This document shows positions 36,060 through 48,089 of a stretch of 64,000 bases of DNA, piece after piece (position 1 is the first letter of the stretch; every line of letters starts with the position of its first letter). The stretch is from Sequoia sempervirens (Eukaryota; Streptophyta; Pinopsida; Cupressales; Cupressaceae): assembly GCA_007258455.2 (NCBI GenBank), contig VDFB02373365.1, forward strand, positions 217,491,765-217,555,764, written 5' to 3'. The translations under genes and the position numbers were made by a program. The notes under the pieces were generated by a model. The model saw nothing but the letters and a program-made list of their open reading frames with translations. It ran no database searches and had not been told where the DNA came from.

Positions 36060-36240
36060 TAATCATCCTTAACCATCCTTCTCATTCATCATAATCATCC
36101 ATAATACCATACCTAATCACCCTCATCAACCATAACCCTATCCCTAATCCCATCCTAATCATCCCTAATCCCATCCTAATTATCCCAAATCATCCCTAAT
36201 CCCATCCCTAATCACCCTCATCAACTCCAATTTCCCATTC
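36060..36240 (+). repeat. degenerate CCCTAATC-type repeat
   Basis: Low-complexity run of short units around ATCCCTAATC and CCTAATCATC, irregular in length (8-14 bp). It resembles a degenerate microsatellite. The units are not the plant telomere CCCTAAA. Confidence 0.55.
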
Positions 36241-36618
36241 CCTATGTATGTTTGCACTTAACCTTTTTAATCATGTACTTGGCACATTGTCACCCTAGTG
36301 AATAACTTCAAGTACAATATCAAATCTAGGTTTCTTACACCACTACATCATTATTCTTATCCATTTATCTTAATTCCATACTATTTTTATCTATCATCCT
36401 CTAGTCCTCCTCTCCATTTTGAGAGCACACTCATGTTCTTTGAAATTCCTATCCGCTTGAGGGATAATACCAATACCCCTTCGTCATCCTTCATCGTCCT
36501 CTCTAGTGATTGGGGCATCATGCCATGAGTCCTCATCCCTTTCTATCCACTATATTTTGTTCTTATTTGATACACTACCACTCCTTACATTCGTGGAACT
36601 ATATCAAAGGGGAAAAAT

Positions 36619-36810
36619 GTAGACATAAATATGTCCATACCCAACCACACTTGACTTTACCCCATTCTATTCACTAATTAAATAAATCATATATATTTAT
36701 TTAATTCATCATTATCTCACCCTTAATTAAATAAATATTCATTTATTAAATAATTGAATCTAACCTTAGCCCCCAAACCTTCCAACTAAATTAATTAATT
36801 AATACCTTCT
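36619..36810 (+). repeat. possible left end of another LTR, interrupted by the solo LTR
   Basis: The sequence starting TGTAGACATAAATATGTCC looks like an LTR start. After the insertion 36811-38433, AT-rich flank sharing the TTAATTAATT composition continues to a TATA-like ATATATAAATTAAGG at about 38882-38896. Outer boundaries and family are not established. Confidence 0.3.
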
Positions 36811-38433
36811 TGTAGTGTCAAAAATTGTACTCACTTCTTGGAGATAGTACAATTTCACACTTAGTTTGGACCTATTTTAGTACCCTTGCATTCCTAATCT
36901 TTAAGTCATCATTAATAGGCCCCTAAGACCCTTTATTTTAGATCCCAAGGCTTATTTCAATTGAAATCCTGACAAAATCAACAAATACATTCAATATTTC
37001 AACCCCTGACATTCTCTCACCTCAAAAATCTATGGTGGGACTCATACACCACCTTGGGAATATGAGTCCCCCTTGGTGGGACCCATATGCCACCTTGGGC
37101 ATATGAGTCCCCTTGGTGCGACCCATACACCACCTTGTCCCATTTGGGACCTTTTAGGGTTGGAGGAGGAAATTAAGGTCTTTTTAATTCAAATTTCACT
37201 AATGGAATTTGGGATCTAATAAATGGTAAATTAGACAGGGTATTTATAAAATCTAAGTCTCACACTCATTTTTGACAATTAGGAACTAGGGAGAACAAGA
37301 CAAGTGATCAAGCAAGCAAGAGATTCAAGCATTTGTATTCAAGAGCAAGGAGCAAGTAAAGTTGAAGTCTTGGAGCAACATAATAGTGTTTGTGTAGGTC
37401 TTCAAACTCATTTTCGTTTCAATATCAAACATTTTCAAAGATTGATGATGGTTTCCTATGGAGGTTCATGATGGATTCTAGGTTGGGGAGATACAACTAA
37501 CCACTGAACCAAGCCTATTGACTTGTTTCCTAAGTGATTACATCTTCCATTATCATTCTACTTTCTACCAAAAGGAAGGTACATGCATTCTTATGGCTTA
37601 TTAGGGTGATTGAAGATCTCCCAAAGTGAGTCATCATCATTTTCATGTTTCATGTATGCATCCTATTCTAACACATTAGAACTTAGGGTTTCGTTGCATT
37701 CTAAATCTCTTTTAATCTTAGGCATACTTAAGATTAGGACTTTCACAAACATTTCCATTTCAAATCTATTCTTTCTATCAAAGTTAAATTACCAACTAGG
37801 GGTTTGACCAAGGAAAATCCCCCATAAGCAAATCAACACAACATATTGTTTTATAGATTTTTAATAGGTTTGGATCTGAAATCAAAGTTTGAGTGACATA
37901 GGAAGGAAGTGCAGAGATAGGAGGATAGTTTCAAATCCTCTTTTTTTCAGAAAGGTAGTATCGCCACCTTGGGTGTATGAGTCTATGTATGCCTTTTTTA
38001 TCAGTTTTTTAATAGATCTTGATCAGTCACTGAGAGATTCCAAATTCTACCCAAAAACCCTAGACTAGGACTAAATTACCCAGTCTAGCATATGAGTCCC
38101 AGTACACATCAGAAACAATAATTTTTTAGGGTTTTCAAGCCTTGTTTAGTCATCTTTGAATCCTCTAGGTACTTTTCTATATCTTTTTGTTTAGTGATCC
38201 GATTTCATGTTCTAATTTTTTAGGGTTTAGTGTGTTCAAATTTATATTTCTCCTTAGAAACTTCATTTAATGGTGAATTAATCACACCTAAGGAAACCAT
38301 CCTAATTTCCACTTCCCTCAACTAAGTCACTTGGTTGAGGGATCTTTAGGGTTTCCTAATGAACTAAGAGTGAAATAGGTCCTAACCCCTAGTTCCATCT
38401 CCTAAAAGGTGGAACTCTATTTCCTTTGGTTCA
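36811..38433 (+). repeat. probable solo LTR of a TatA-related family (1623 bp)
   Basis: Starts TGTAGTGTC followed by AAAATTGTACTC, the same arrangement as TatA LTRs (GAAATTGTACTCC), and the first 150 bp stay recognisably similar. The TATA region TATTTATAAAA at 37241-37251 lies at the same distance from the start as in TatA. Palindromes near 37023-37060, 37075-37110 and 38066-38102 use a CATATG-centred variant. The length equals that of TatA LTRs. Proposed flanks are CTTCT (36806-36810) and CTACT (38434-38438), one mismatch. No internal domain follows, hence solo. Confidence 0.52.
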
Positions 38434-41129
38434 CTACTTAATTAATTTATTTAGGCTAATTAATCTTCATTAGCATTTTATTTTTATTTAATTCCAGAAT
38501 ACCATTAATCATTGTTGACTCAATTTTAGCCCTTGAATCCATCTACATGGATCAAGATCTAAACTTTTCAACATATGACAAGTTCCCTGACCTACCTATC
38601 CTACCCCTTGCTGACACATGTGTGAGCATATCTCTCACACATGTGAAGCCACCCTACCCTTTACACATGTCATAGAAATGTCACTTTTCCAAGCTAATCC
38701 AACCTCTTACACATGTCATAGACATGTCTCTTTCATGTTCTTTCTAATGTGTGAGCACGTCTTGATCTAACAGATATTTTCCTCTTGTGACACTTGTCAC
38801 AAGGCTCATCGTCCATCATCTCATTTAATCTTGAACCTCCATTTAGTCAATTCTTCTAGGCCATTGATTTTGTCCATTGAAAATATATAAATTAAGGCAT
38901 TTTCTCTCATTTTGTGTCAATGAACTGCCATCACATCCTTATGTTGTCATTTTCTTCTATCAATATTACATCCCAACATCATGGTGTTGGTATAAAAAAC
39001 CACATTACATCCTACAAGAATCAAAAGGAGCACAACAAGTAGATAAAGATACATCTACTTCAGTTCAATCCATTAGGTGAAAAAGGTAAAGGCAAGGTAA
39101 TTGTTCTTTATTTGCATTTATCCTTTATTTTTTTTGTCTTTTTCCCCTTTTGTTCATCTTCATATTCTTCTAAGGATGTTGTAGTTGCCTCCTTATAGCC
39201 TTCAAATATTGGTTCACATATTTCAACTAGTAATACTAAGGATTCCAATCCTATTACATCCTCTACACTTGAGTCAATAACTCACACAATCAATGAGTAT
39301 TTCTTTGACTTAATTATTTCACTTTCTCTATCTAATTTATATTTTCTCATGATTCTTCTATTATACATTTTCAAAAATCGGTTCCTACTTTTTCTATCCC
39401 TATTGTACATGATGTATAGTATCTAAAAAATTATTATCTTCCATGCATTTACATTATGTTTAAGCATAATACTAGATTCCATCACAAGTACAACCACAAA
39501 AGAACTATAATAATTTTCTTGCAACACTATATGCATATGGGTATGATGAGGATAAAAAAATCCATGCAAGGATGTTATTGAACTCTACACTATGGAAACA
39601 TTAAGAAATTGATACCTTTGTAGGTTTAGCTATGTAAACTAGCAAGTTGTGTGTGTCCTATGATAATATGTTGATTAACTAATGTGTGTTATTTTATAAT
39701 GACCACTTGAATTTGAAACATGAGACCTAGAAAAATATAATACAAATTCAATAACAATAGCATAGGTAGAGATGTATGTAAGAAAGGATTAAAATTTTGA
39801 ACATGGGTATAATGAAAATATTAGGACAATAGTACTTCTATTTTTTCTTCTTCTAGAATTATGATATTCTTAGACCACAATATTATTTATTCAAATCTCT
39901 CATTCACTCTATGGTTTCTTCTAGCACTTGTTTTCTATGAACACTTTAAAATCATACATTTCCTTCTTTAGTTTCATGAATGAGTAAAATGTTAAAATTT
40001 GGCAGACCCTATTTATTTTTATTTTTGTTACTTACACTATTATATAGGTCTTATTGGTAAACAAATTTAGGTTGTGAAAACACATTATATCTATTAATTG
40101 CTCATGAAATATGAAAGGCAAAAATAATGGTTTGATCACCTTCGTAGACTCCTCTACAATCACTCCCTTTTTAGTTATCCTAGCCATAAGTTTCTTGTTA
40201 AAATTTTCTCTTTATACTTGATATTTCATTTGATGGTTTCATATTCAAAATCTCTTAGGATATTTCTAATAATTTTCTTATATACATTAATATGTCATAT
40301 TTTGATATTATGTTCTTTTTATAATATATCAATCTTGTAATTTCTTCTATTTTTTTATTGTTTTATTCCCATTTTTATATACAAACAATATATCCATAAC
40401 TAGACAATAACTACCACAAATTTGGTGGCATCACATAATAATAACTACAACTTCTTGTCCTCTCTTATTTTTTTCATTTCATTTATCCAAGATCTAGCAT
40501 TTGTATCACAACAATTAAACCAAATTATAGTTTCTAATTCTCTATAACATCTTATTTAATGAGCATAAATTTATTTCCTTACTTATTGTCTAAAAATAAA
40601 GAATTAGACCTGACCTAAGTTAATTGTAGCCGCATTTTCTCTCTTTCATTTGATAGTAACTAAATATAGTTTAGCTAAGATGCTGTAAATGCTAGGGAAA
40701 CCAAAGCAATGAAACATGAAGCTTTAGCTATTTATTAACTCTAGCTTTCATTATCACTATTTATTTGTGGTGAAATCCGCCGGAGTAGCTCACTGCAGCC
40801 AGGCAGCGTAACTATCGCATTTCGATTTTCATTTAAATCTATAGTTTAGACCATCGAAAATCGACTTTACTTAATATAGGGTTAGTTTACTTCCCCAATA
40901 TCCAAGTTTTAATAAAGACAGCCAGGAGAAAGGATATCAAATCAAATTAAACAATCTCGAGGAGATGTGACCAAAATTATTAAATGATAGAGAGGCGTGA
41001 TTGGGCAAGAAGCAAACAATAAGGTGACTTCCAATGAAATGTTTTGAACTAAGTTCTCGTGCGGCTACATTTAATAAGCAAAGGCGAGAAGCATTACATT
41101 TGTTAGATGTTAATCATGGAATGCAACTC
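38434..41129. other. intergenic, no gene recognised
   Basis: Unassigned AT-rich sequence. It includes ACACATGT-rich sequence at 38620-38770 and a TATA-like element near 38884. From about 40770 the composition shifts toward unique sequence leading into the pectate lyase-like locus. No retroelement coding motifs were seen. Confidence 0.45.
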
Positions 41130-41138
41130 TATAAATAG
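41130..41138 (+). promoter_or_regulatory. TATA box of the pectate lyase-like gene
   Basis: TATAAATAG lies 86 bp before the ATG at 41216. This predicts transcription starting near 41160-41170 and a 5' leader of about 50 bp. It is the only strong TATA box close upstream of this frame. Confidence 0.7.
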
Positions 41139-41215
41139 AGGCCGGCAAAGACTCATTGCATACTGTTATACATACTAGCTGGTGTTGCGGCACCTGAAAT
41201 CCGGAAGTGTTCTCT

Positions 41216-42307
41216 ATGGAGGTGTTGAAGCTGAATAGATTAGGTTTTTTGGTTCCGATTTATGTTTGGGAAGCGTGTTTGGGTGCTGCAACAAATGATA
41301 ATAGTCCTAAATGCACCGACGATGCAGACAGAACGCGGTGCTTCTTGTCTGCCTGTGCCCGTGGCAAATGCACTGCCCCGCTGCGCGTTTGGTTTCGCTT
41401 CCACCGTGACGGGAGGCGTGGGTGGCCAGTCTTACGTGGTGACGAGCTCTCTGGACTCCCCACAGTCCCCGCAGCCGGGAAGTCTCAGATACGGCCTTGG
41501 CAAGGGAAACGCGTGGATCACCTTCTCCCGAAGCATGAAGATCTTTCTCAAGCACCCCCTGTGGCTTCCAAGATCCACCACCATTGACGGTCGGGGCTTC
41601 AGCGTGACCATTGGCGCACCCAGCTCGTCATGCGACAGGCCTCCAACATCATTCTCAACAACCTGCAGATCGACGCCCCGGAAGACAAGAGCCAGAACAC
41701 CATTTATGTGGACGAGAGTTCCACGCTCATCTGGATGGACCATCTCACATTTGTGGATCCCAGTCGAATGACAGGCATTGGCAAGATCATCTCCGTCAGC
41801 AACACCAGCACGGACGTCACCAATTCCAACTCGATTCTCGCCAACACAGATTTCAGCGTTATGCTGGGCAGCGCTGACGACGAACGGCAGGACAAAAGCA
41901 TGCGCGTCACGGTGTACAGAAATTTGTTCAAGGATTCCACCCAACGCATGCCTCATTGCAGGTGGGGATATTGCCATGTTGTCAACAACCTCTACACCAA
42001 CTGGAGTTACTACGCCATTGGAGCCCGCGCTCGTGCCACCGTCAAGTGCGAAGCGAATGTGTTTGAAGCGGGGCAAAAGAAAGAGATAACCCCTTGGGAT
42101 CCCAGTTTAGCTACAACATTAGACCAGACTCCTCACATCGACTCCAAACGCGATCTGCTCCTCAATGGGGCCACTTTCCATCAATTTCACAAAACAGAAG
42201 CGACGTCTGCTTCTCCCGCTCACAAATTGAAGCTCCCTCCCGTCTTGCCGCCTCAACAAGTTTCTTCCCTGCTGCGACGCTGTGCAGGATCACTCGATCC
42301 CTCGTAA
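41216..42307 (+). pseudogene. pectate lyase-like (PL1 family, related to conifer pollen pectate lyases), two frameshifts
   Basis: PL1 enzymes cleave pectate in cell walls by Ca-dependent beta-elimination. ATG 41216 (ATGG context) opens a hydrophobic N-terminus that could be a signal peptide. Homology is clear from about 41385: CAFGFASTVTGG, then PGSLRYG and TTIDGRG. It continues in another frame with MRQASNIILNNLQI, WMDH, VMLGS, DKSMRVTV and QRMPHCRWG, and ends at TAA/stop 42307 after 363 codon-equivalents, close to family length. Frame changes occur near 41360-41385 and 41610-41630 and cancel each other. The RxPxxR catalytic Arg motif is kept, but the Asp residues that follow WIDH in active enzymes and bind Ca are replaced (DPSRMTGIG). 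No introns seen. GC-rich compared with all neighbours. Sequencing error could explain the shifts but not the lost ligands. Confidence 0.85.
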
Positions 42308-42754
42308 GCCCGGGCATGTCTTGTTTCCTGACTTCCTTTTTTCTTCTCCTCAACTAATTCCTGGCATAACATAGCATTGCAACCGTTTTTAACGATCTAG
42401 TCAATTACTGAATCTTCTTTATCGTTTTTCTCCGACCCTTGAAGCTCACTTTTTCCTCAAATTTTTAACATTAAAAATCGTTTTCTCTCTAAAGGTTGTG
42501 GTGCTCCTAGCTTATATGTTAACTTTTTTTATTAAATTTTTATTTATTTATTATTTGAATCTTTCCATTTTCTTATGTGAATCTTATTTTATTATATTTT
42601 TTATTATTTATTATTTGAATCTTATTTAATTATATATAATTTTATTTATTGTTAATATTTTTCTCTATTATTGAATTGTGTTTTCTTGGTATAGAACAGT
42701 TACATGAATATAAATTTAAATAAACAAATAAAATTAATAATTTTTTAGAATTAT
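42308..42754. other. 3' flank of the pectate lyase-like gene
   Basis: Abrupt change to very AT-rich sequence after about 42420. No ORF; no clear polyadenylation signal seen. Confidence 0.5.
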
Positions 42755-43790
42755 AAACATAAATGAATAGTAAGATTGAAAGAGTTCATATTAAATATGT
42801 TGTTAATTTGAATATTTTGATGGACACTTAGACATGTCTTAATTTAATTATCAGAATATGATTTTTTATGAGAATAAGTTTTACAAAACATTCAACCCCT
42901 ACCTTAAACCCTCCCTAAACACATGTCAATAAAATCCTCACCACCTCCATCTAAATTGTGATTATAAATATTTATGTTGTATGCATTTAATATCATTATA
43001 ATGAATATGTAAAAAAACATATATATATTAATCTTTTCCTTCATTTAAGTTGTAAGGCTTATAAATTATTTTATTGTTGTCTAACTCTCCTCAATAGCTT
43101 TCAATTGGAACACATAAAAGTAAAGTTCTACACAAGAAATTTAATCCTAAGAATATCAAATATGAAAAACATCCAAAAAGTTAAGAAATTATTTTCTCTT
43201 TCAACTTTATATTTGGAAAATATTAAATGCCTATTGCTTTTTATGGCACCAAAAACATATCAATATTTCTTTTAAATATAAAAATACATGAAGATTAATA
43301 TTGATAGAATTCATATTAAATGTTTGATTATTTTGAAAGTTTTGATTGGTACTTAGACATTTCTTAATTAAATTATCAAAGTATATTATTTATGAGAATA
43401 AGTTTTACAAAACATTCCACCCCCACTATAAACCCTTCCTAAACATATGCCAATAAAACACCCACCACCTCCATGTGAATTGTGATTATAAATATCAATG
43501 TTTTATGCATATAATTTCATTATAATGAATATGTAAAATAAAATTCATCATTTCCTTCATTTAAGTTGTAAGGCTTATAAATTCTTTTATTGTTTCCCAA
43601 CTCTTGTGAATTAGCTTTTAAATGGAACACATAAAAGTAAAGATCTACACAAGAAATTTAAGCCTAAGGATATTAACTATAAAAAAACTGTAAAAATTTA
43701 AAGAATTATTTTATCTTTCAACTTTATATTTTGACAATATAATAAGCATTTTTTTTTATGACACCAAAAACATATCAATAATTTTCTTAC
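42755..43790 (+). repeat. ~520-bp tandem duplication
   Basis: Two diverged units are collinear: about 42755-43275 and 43283-43790. Matching landmarks: GAGAATAAGTTTTACAAAACATTC (42870 and 43394), CCTTCATTTAAGTTGTAAGG (43038 and 43554) and ACACATAAAAGTAAAG followed by CTACACAAGAAATTTAA. Offsets are 516-524 bp. Non-coding. Confidence 0.85.
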
Positions 43791-45588
43791 AAATTGTTAT
43801 ACTCTTGTAGTGGCTAAATTTGCATCCAAGAAAATTCCCCTTTAGTTTTGTGTTTATTTTATATGAATTTATAATGCAATGACACAATCTTGTGTGAAGT
43901 TGTCCTCACTTCTCAATCCTTCACCTTTGATAATTCCCCTAAATTTTGGATTTCCCCCATTCATCAATCTTATTACTCTCTTGTCTTGGGATCAATCACA
44001 CATTGACAAAAATTACTTGTAAAATTTAAATTTTCAAGTTAAAGGTCCATTAACTTGCACCCATTTTATTCTCACCTTTAGCCAACTGAATACAAAATTT
44101 ACATAATTTATTTCTATGTATATCTTACATAATGAAATTCATTTGGACACACATTCATAATTTGATCATGTTAGATTCATTTTCAACTTAGTTGACCATT
44201 CACATAACATTCATTAGAGGAAAAATTCAAGTGGTATATTAAAGGAACAAAATTTAATTTATAATGATCATCTAGGATATTTGCATAGTTTCTTATTGTC
44301 TATTTATCTTTTACATGATTGCAAAGCTATATATCTAATATTTAACCTAGGAGAACTTACTTCTAGTGACTTGGAAGACTCCTTCTTAGAGATCAACAAA
44401 AAGTAGAGAATATAATGGGCTATGAAAAATAAGTGTATAATCAGCAAGACTAAATTTGGAGGTTGCCAATCAATTTCAAAGCCACAAAAGTGTTTCAAAC
44501 CCATTAAATTTAGAATTGAATTATTTGATTGTAAATGTCATGGATAAAGTAAGTTAATCTAGGTTGATTTATATGTATGTGTATACATTTTATTGGATTC
44601 ACCTAGTTTGTAACTAGGGAAAGATTATTTTCCATTACTCTATACATATCCATTCATATATGAATACCCACCACCTCCTCCAAATAGTGATATTAAATAA
44701 ATAAAATCTAATTATGTGTGTTGTATTATTGTTCATCTATGAACATTCACCACCTCCTCCAAATAATGATATTTAGGAAATAAATTTCAATTATAGCTTT
44801 ATTATGTTGTTGAGAGTGGCATATCTATTATTGATTCATCTATTATATCACTTGATAAAATATATGGTCCAAGATATTATTTTTTCCAAAAATGGGAAAT
44901 AAAGACATAGGCTAGGTCCTATGGACAAGGCACATTTAAATTATTACACTTACAAGAAAATAAGGATGATTGACATTTTCGGTGCATGCTTAATTATCTT
45001 ACCAAATGGTTGAAAGAGTGGAAACAAAAAGGATATTAGAACTTCCAAAATTATTTTTAATATAAAGTCTACAAAATTAATCAAAAGAATCCTTGAGCCT
45101 ATTACAAAGAATAAAGAGAGAAGAAAAACAAGAGAAATAAAAAAATAGAAATATTAAGACTCATGGTTAGGTTGATGCTTAATACTAACATAAAAATAAA
45201 ATAAAAATCTTTGATGATGTTGAGCTTAGATTTGATTCATCAAAAATAAGTGATCCTAGATTGAAAGAGCCAAGTTAGAAAAAATCATGAAACCGAAAAA
45301 GAAACTTCAAAAACCATTATTACCCAAAAGAAATTTTAATATAAGAATTAAATAGATAAAATCTACAAAACTATGAATTGTGCCAACTAGAAGCCTCTAA
45401 AATATTTTCCAATACATATTTTGGAAATTACAAATAATACTCAATGGAAAGAGATCTATGAGTTAATTTTACCTAGCTAGCTAGAGATTAAAACACCCCA
45501 ACAAGATTTTCATGAAAGTCCATATATGTAAGTTTTTTAGAATTGGCTATGGAGATAACCTACCAAGATCTTAAGGCTAAATGGAAAG
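43791..45588. other. intergenic, no gene recognised
   Basis: AT-rich. A short motif CACCACCTCCTCCAAATA-TGATATT occurs twice, near 44669 and 44748. Ends at the TatB insertion. Confidence 0.5.
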
Positions 45589-47088
45589 TGTTAAAAAAAA
45601 TATTTCAGCAGCTCCCTTCGGGTTTCTTTTTGTATTATATGTGCGCCGGCCTGTGCTCGCCGAATTTGTTCAACTTTCGGTCAAGTTTTGATCTACCACT
45701 TTGCGCATCTCCTCTTCACAACTTCAAGCAATGGCTTCCCTTTAGGGTCCTGAGGAGCTGCGCTGGGCGTCCACGTGTCGCAATTGCGCAAGGTTTTATT
45801 TCTTTTTTCCTTAAAGTCTCTTCGAGTTGCGAAAGGCTTCTACGGGGCCATCATTTCTAAAGATTGTTAGAGGGTCCTACATCTTGCTACGTGGCAATAG
45901 ATCGCAAGTTTTTCATGAGGGGATAAAATAAACAACCACGGGCTGTGAAATGCTTTTGCTGAGTTTCTTTTTATTTTCTAAAAGGTGTTGGCGGGCCCCA
46001 CCTTCTGCTAGGTGGCAACCATTCACAGATATTTCATGCAGTAAGGAAACGAACTGCCACAGGCAGCGAAACGTTGCCATGCATCTTTCGCACCCGATTG
46101 ATGCAACTTCCTCTCCACTGCAATAAGGATCTCAGCCGATGGGACACGTGTTGCATCTTCGCAATCTCTCGGCATCAATACGAGAAAGCTTCATGTGGGT
46201 TGTGAAGGGCTGCCACGTGCCTTATGACTAATCTATAGAGCGGGCGATAGGCTAGCTAAGGAAAATAATGCTATTGGGTGTCGCTCGTCATAAGTCATTT
46301 GTAGCAATGGACAACACTTGTCACCTCGAGCTTGGCTGGGACCACCACCATCATTACGAGGGATGCACCTGCACCTAGATGACCGGATACTATGTTCTAG
46401 CTCGATGTCGTTGTAACGGCCTTGGGAATCTTCTGATTCAAGCATCATTACAAAGGATTGCGGGATCTTTTCTGTTACAGTTCTCCAAAACGGTGGGAGG
46501 TTTCTTTTCCTACTATATATACTCTGTTTGTCGCAGAGAGAAGGGTCCAAAATTTTAGAAAAAAATACACTGGTTTTTAGCATGACACACCAGGCCTCTT
46601 TTACTATTTTATTTGCAAGAAACTTTCAGACTGTGCCAACTATTTGACCTTTCTGTTTTTCATGTTTTGATTAAACTGTAAACTATGCTTTATACTGTCT
46701 TAAGCATTTCATTTGAGGAACTTCTATATATGTTGAATACAAGCTTGCTTACCTAAATCATGTCTAATGACTCTTCTTAGTAGGGAGGTTGTATGCAATA
46801 TTATTTTTATGTCAATAAATGAATTGTTTATGCCATAGCTTTAAGTCTCTGATGTTTTGGAACGCAACAACACTATTCAGACCCCTAAATCTATGATTTA
46901 TTGTGCCCATAAGCAGATTTTGGCGCATCGCCTTAGATTAGTCTTTGCTTCATTACACCTGTTTCCTTTTCTCTTTCCAAAACCCATTATAGAAGAAGTC
47001 AACTTCTTTAAAAACCTGGAGGTCACTCAGTTTAGTGCAAAAGGTCCCCCTTAAACTGAGTTTCCCATAAGGCACTGTTACCTCGTCA
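45589..47088 (+). repeat. TatB 5' LTR (~1500 bp)
   Basis: Starts TGTTAAAAAAAATATTTCAG. TATA box TATATATA at 46514-46521, and a polyadenylation-type AATAAA at 46814-46819. The right limit is placed at CTCGTCA (47088), just before ATTTTTGGCGTCAACAG, a plausible primer site; it could extend to 47104. Only the first 1121 bp have a counterpart at 59321-60441. Confidence 0.82.
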
Positions 47089-47269
47089 ATTTTTGGCGTC
47101 AACAGTTTGTCTTTTTTTCTAGCACGCCTGGTGGGACCTGAACTAATAAAATTGTCTTATAGAGGGGTGTATGAGCCATTAGCCTATAACTAGATCCCAA
47201 ACCGCAAGTAACCCAGGTTTACTAGTACCTCCGCTAGGGACAGTGCAGGCCACAAATCAGCTGGTAACC

Positions 47270-48060
47270 ATTCCATTCCCACCTCCCTTTCCTCTCACCA
47301 TGTTGCCAGTCGCGAATAGCAACTACGTAGCATGGGATGCTGGAAGTCCCCTGGTAGCCTCGGTAGCCCCACTGTTTGGGGTGCTATCCCGATTTCAGCC
47401 CTGAAAGCTATTCCCAAATTTGTCAGAGACAACACAAAAACGCCAGCAGAACATTTGCAGGATGTGGCGGATGTTTGTCTGGTACATGATATTACAGTGC
47501 ATAATGTAGCCCTGAGGCTCCTCGCCACGTCCCTCAAAGGCAAGGCTCTGGATTAGTACCGAATGTTGACTCCTAATTCAATTCGTACCTGGGATGAACT
47601 CGGAGACCCATTTTATGAAAGGTTCTCAAACGACGGAAATTATTCTTCGTTATATTATCAGCTATCCATCATAAAATGAGCCCCCCAAGAGGCTCTGACA
47701 GACTTCAATGCCCGATTTCACTCAAATTGGTAGAGGATTCATGTGACTATCCGCCCGACTCCAAAATTGGCATTCATATTTAACTGAAGTCCATTAATCC
47801 TGACATTTCTATGATGATCAAGTCTTTGGGAGGAGCCACTCTACCAAATACTTATGCTACCGCTATCAAAGTTGAGAATCATTTGATAGATTGTGAAAAA
47901 TTGCCTCCTCGACCTATTATGCTGATATTTCTTGAAATATCAACCTCTGTATAAGAGGCTGCATCGACTAGTGCGGCAGCAACTCCCTAGTCAATGTACT
48001 CATATGCGGCCACTCCTGAAAACTTGGCTTCTACATCAAATTCTTCCAAGGATGAAATAA
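47270..48060 (+). pseudogene. TatB gag
   Basis: Retrotransposon gag core: KAIPKFVRDNTKTPAEHLQD (about 47407-47465), VALRLLATSLKGKALD (47504-47553) followed by a stop exactly where the family has Trp (TAG 47554-47556), then YRMLTPNSIRTWDELGDPF and FNARFHSNW. Several stops and frame changes follow up to about 48060. No CCHC zinc knuckle could be identified. Confidence 0.78.
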
Positions 48061-48089
48061 GCGACCTCAAGGAGATGTTGCGAACTATG

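Noticed and set aside
36060..36240. CCCTAATC repeats as interstitial telomere
   Set aside because: Units are irregular and do not match CCCTAAA in runs; treated as degenerate microsatellite.
31301..41100. Host protein genes in the middle region
   Set aside because: No ORF with recognisable domain, splice-consistent exons or codon bias; short ATG frames only.
41432..42076. 214-codon antisense frame opposite the pectate lyase-like gene
   Set aside because: It is a by-product of GC-rich coding sequence on the other strand; no family resemblance or promoter.
41216..42307. Bacterial or horizontally acquired gene, because of high GC
   Set aside because: The TATA box, N-terminal hydrophobic segment and plant PL1 motifs fit a plant gene; GC contrast is explained by lack of deamination.
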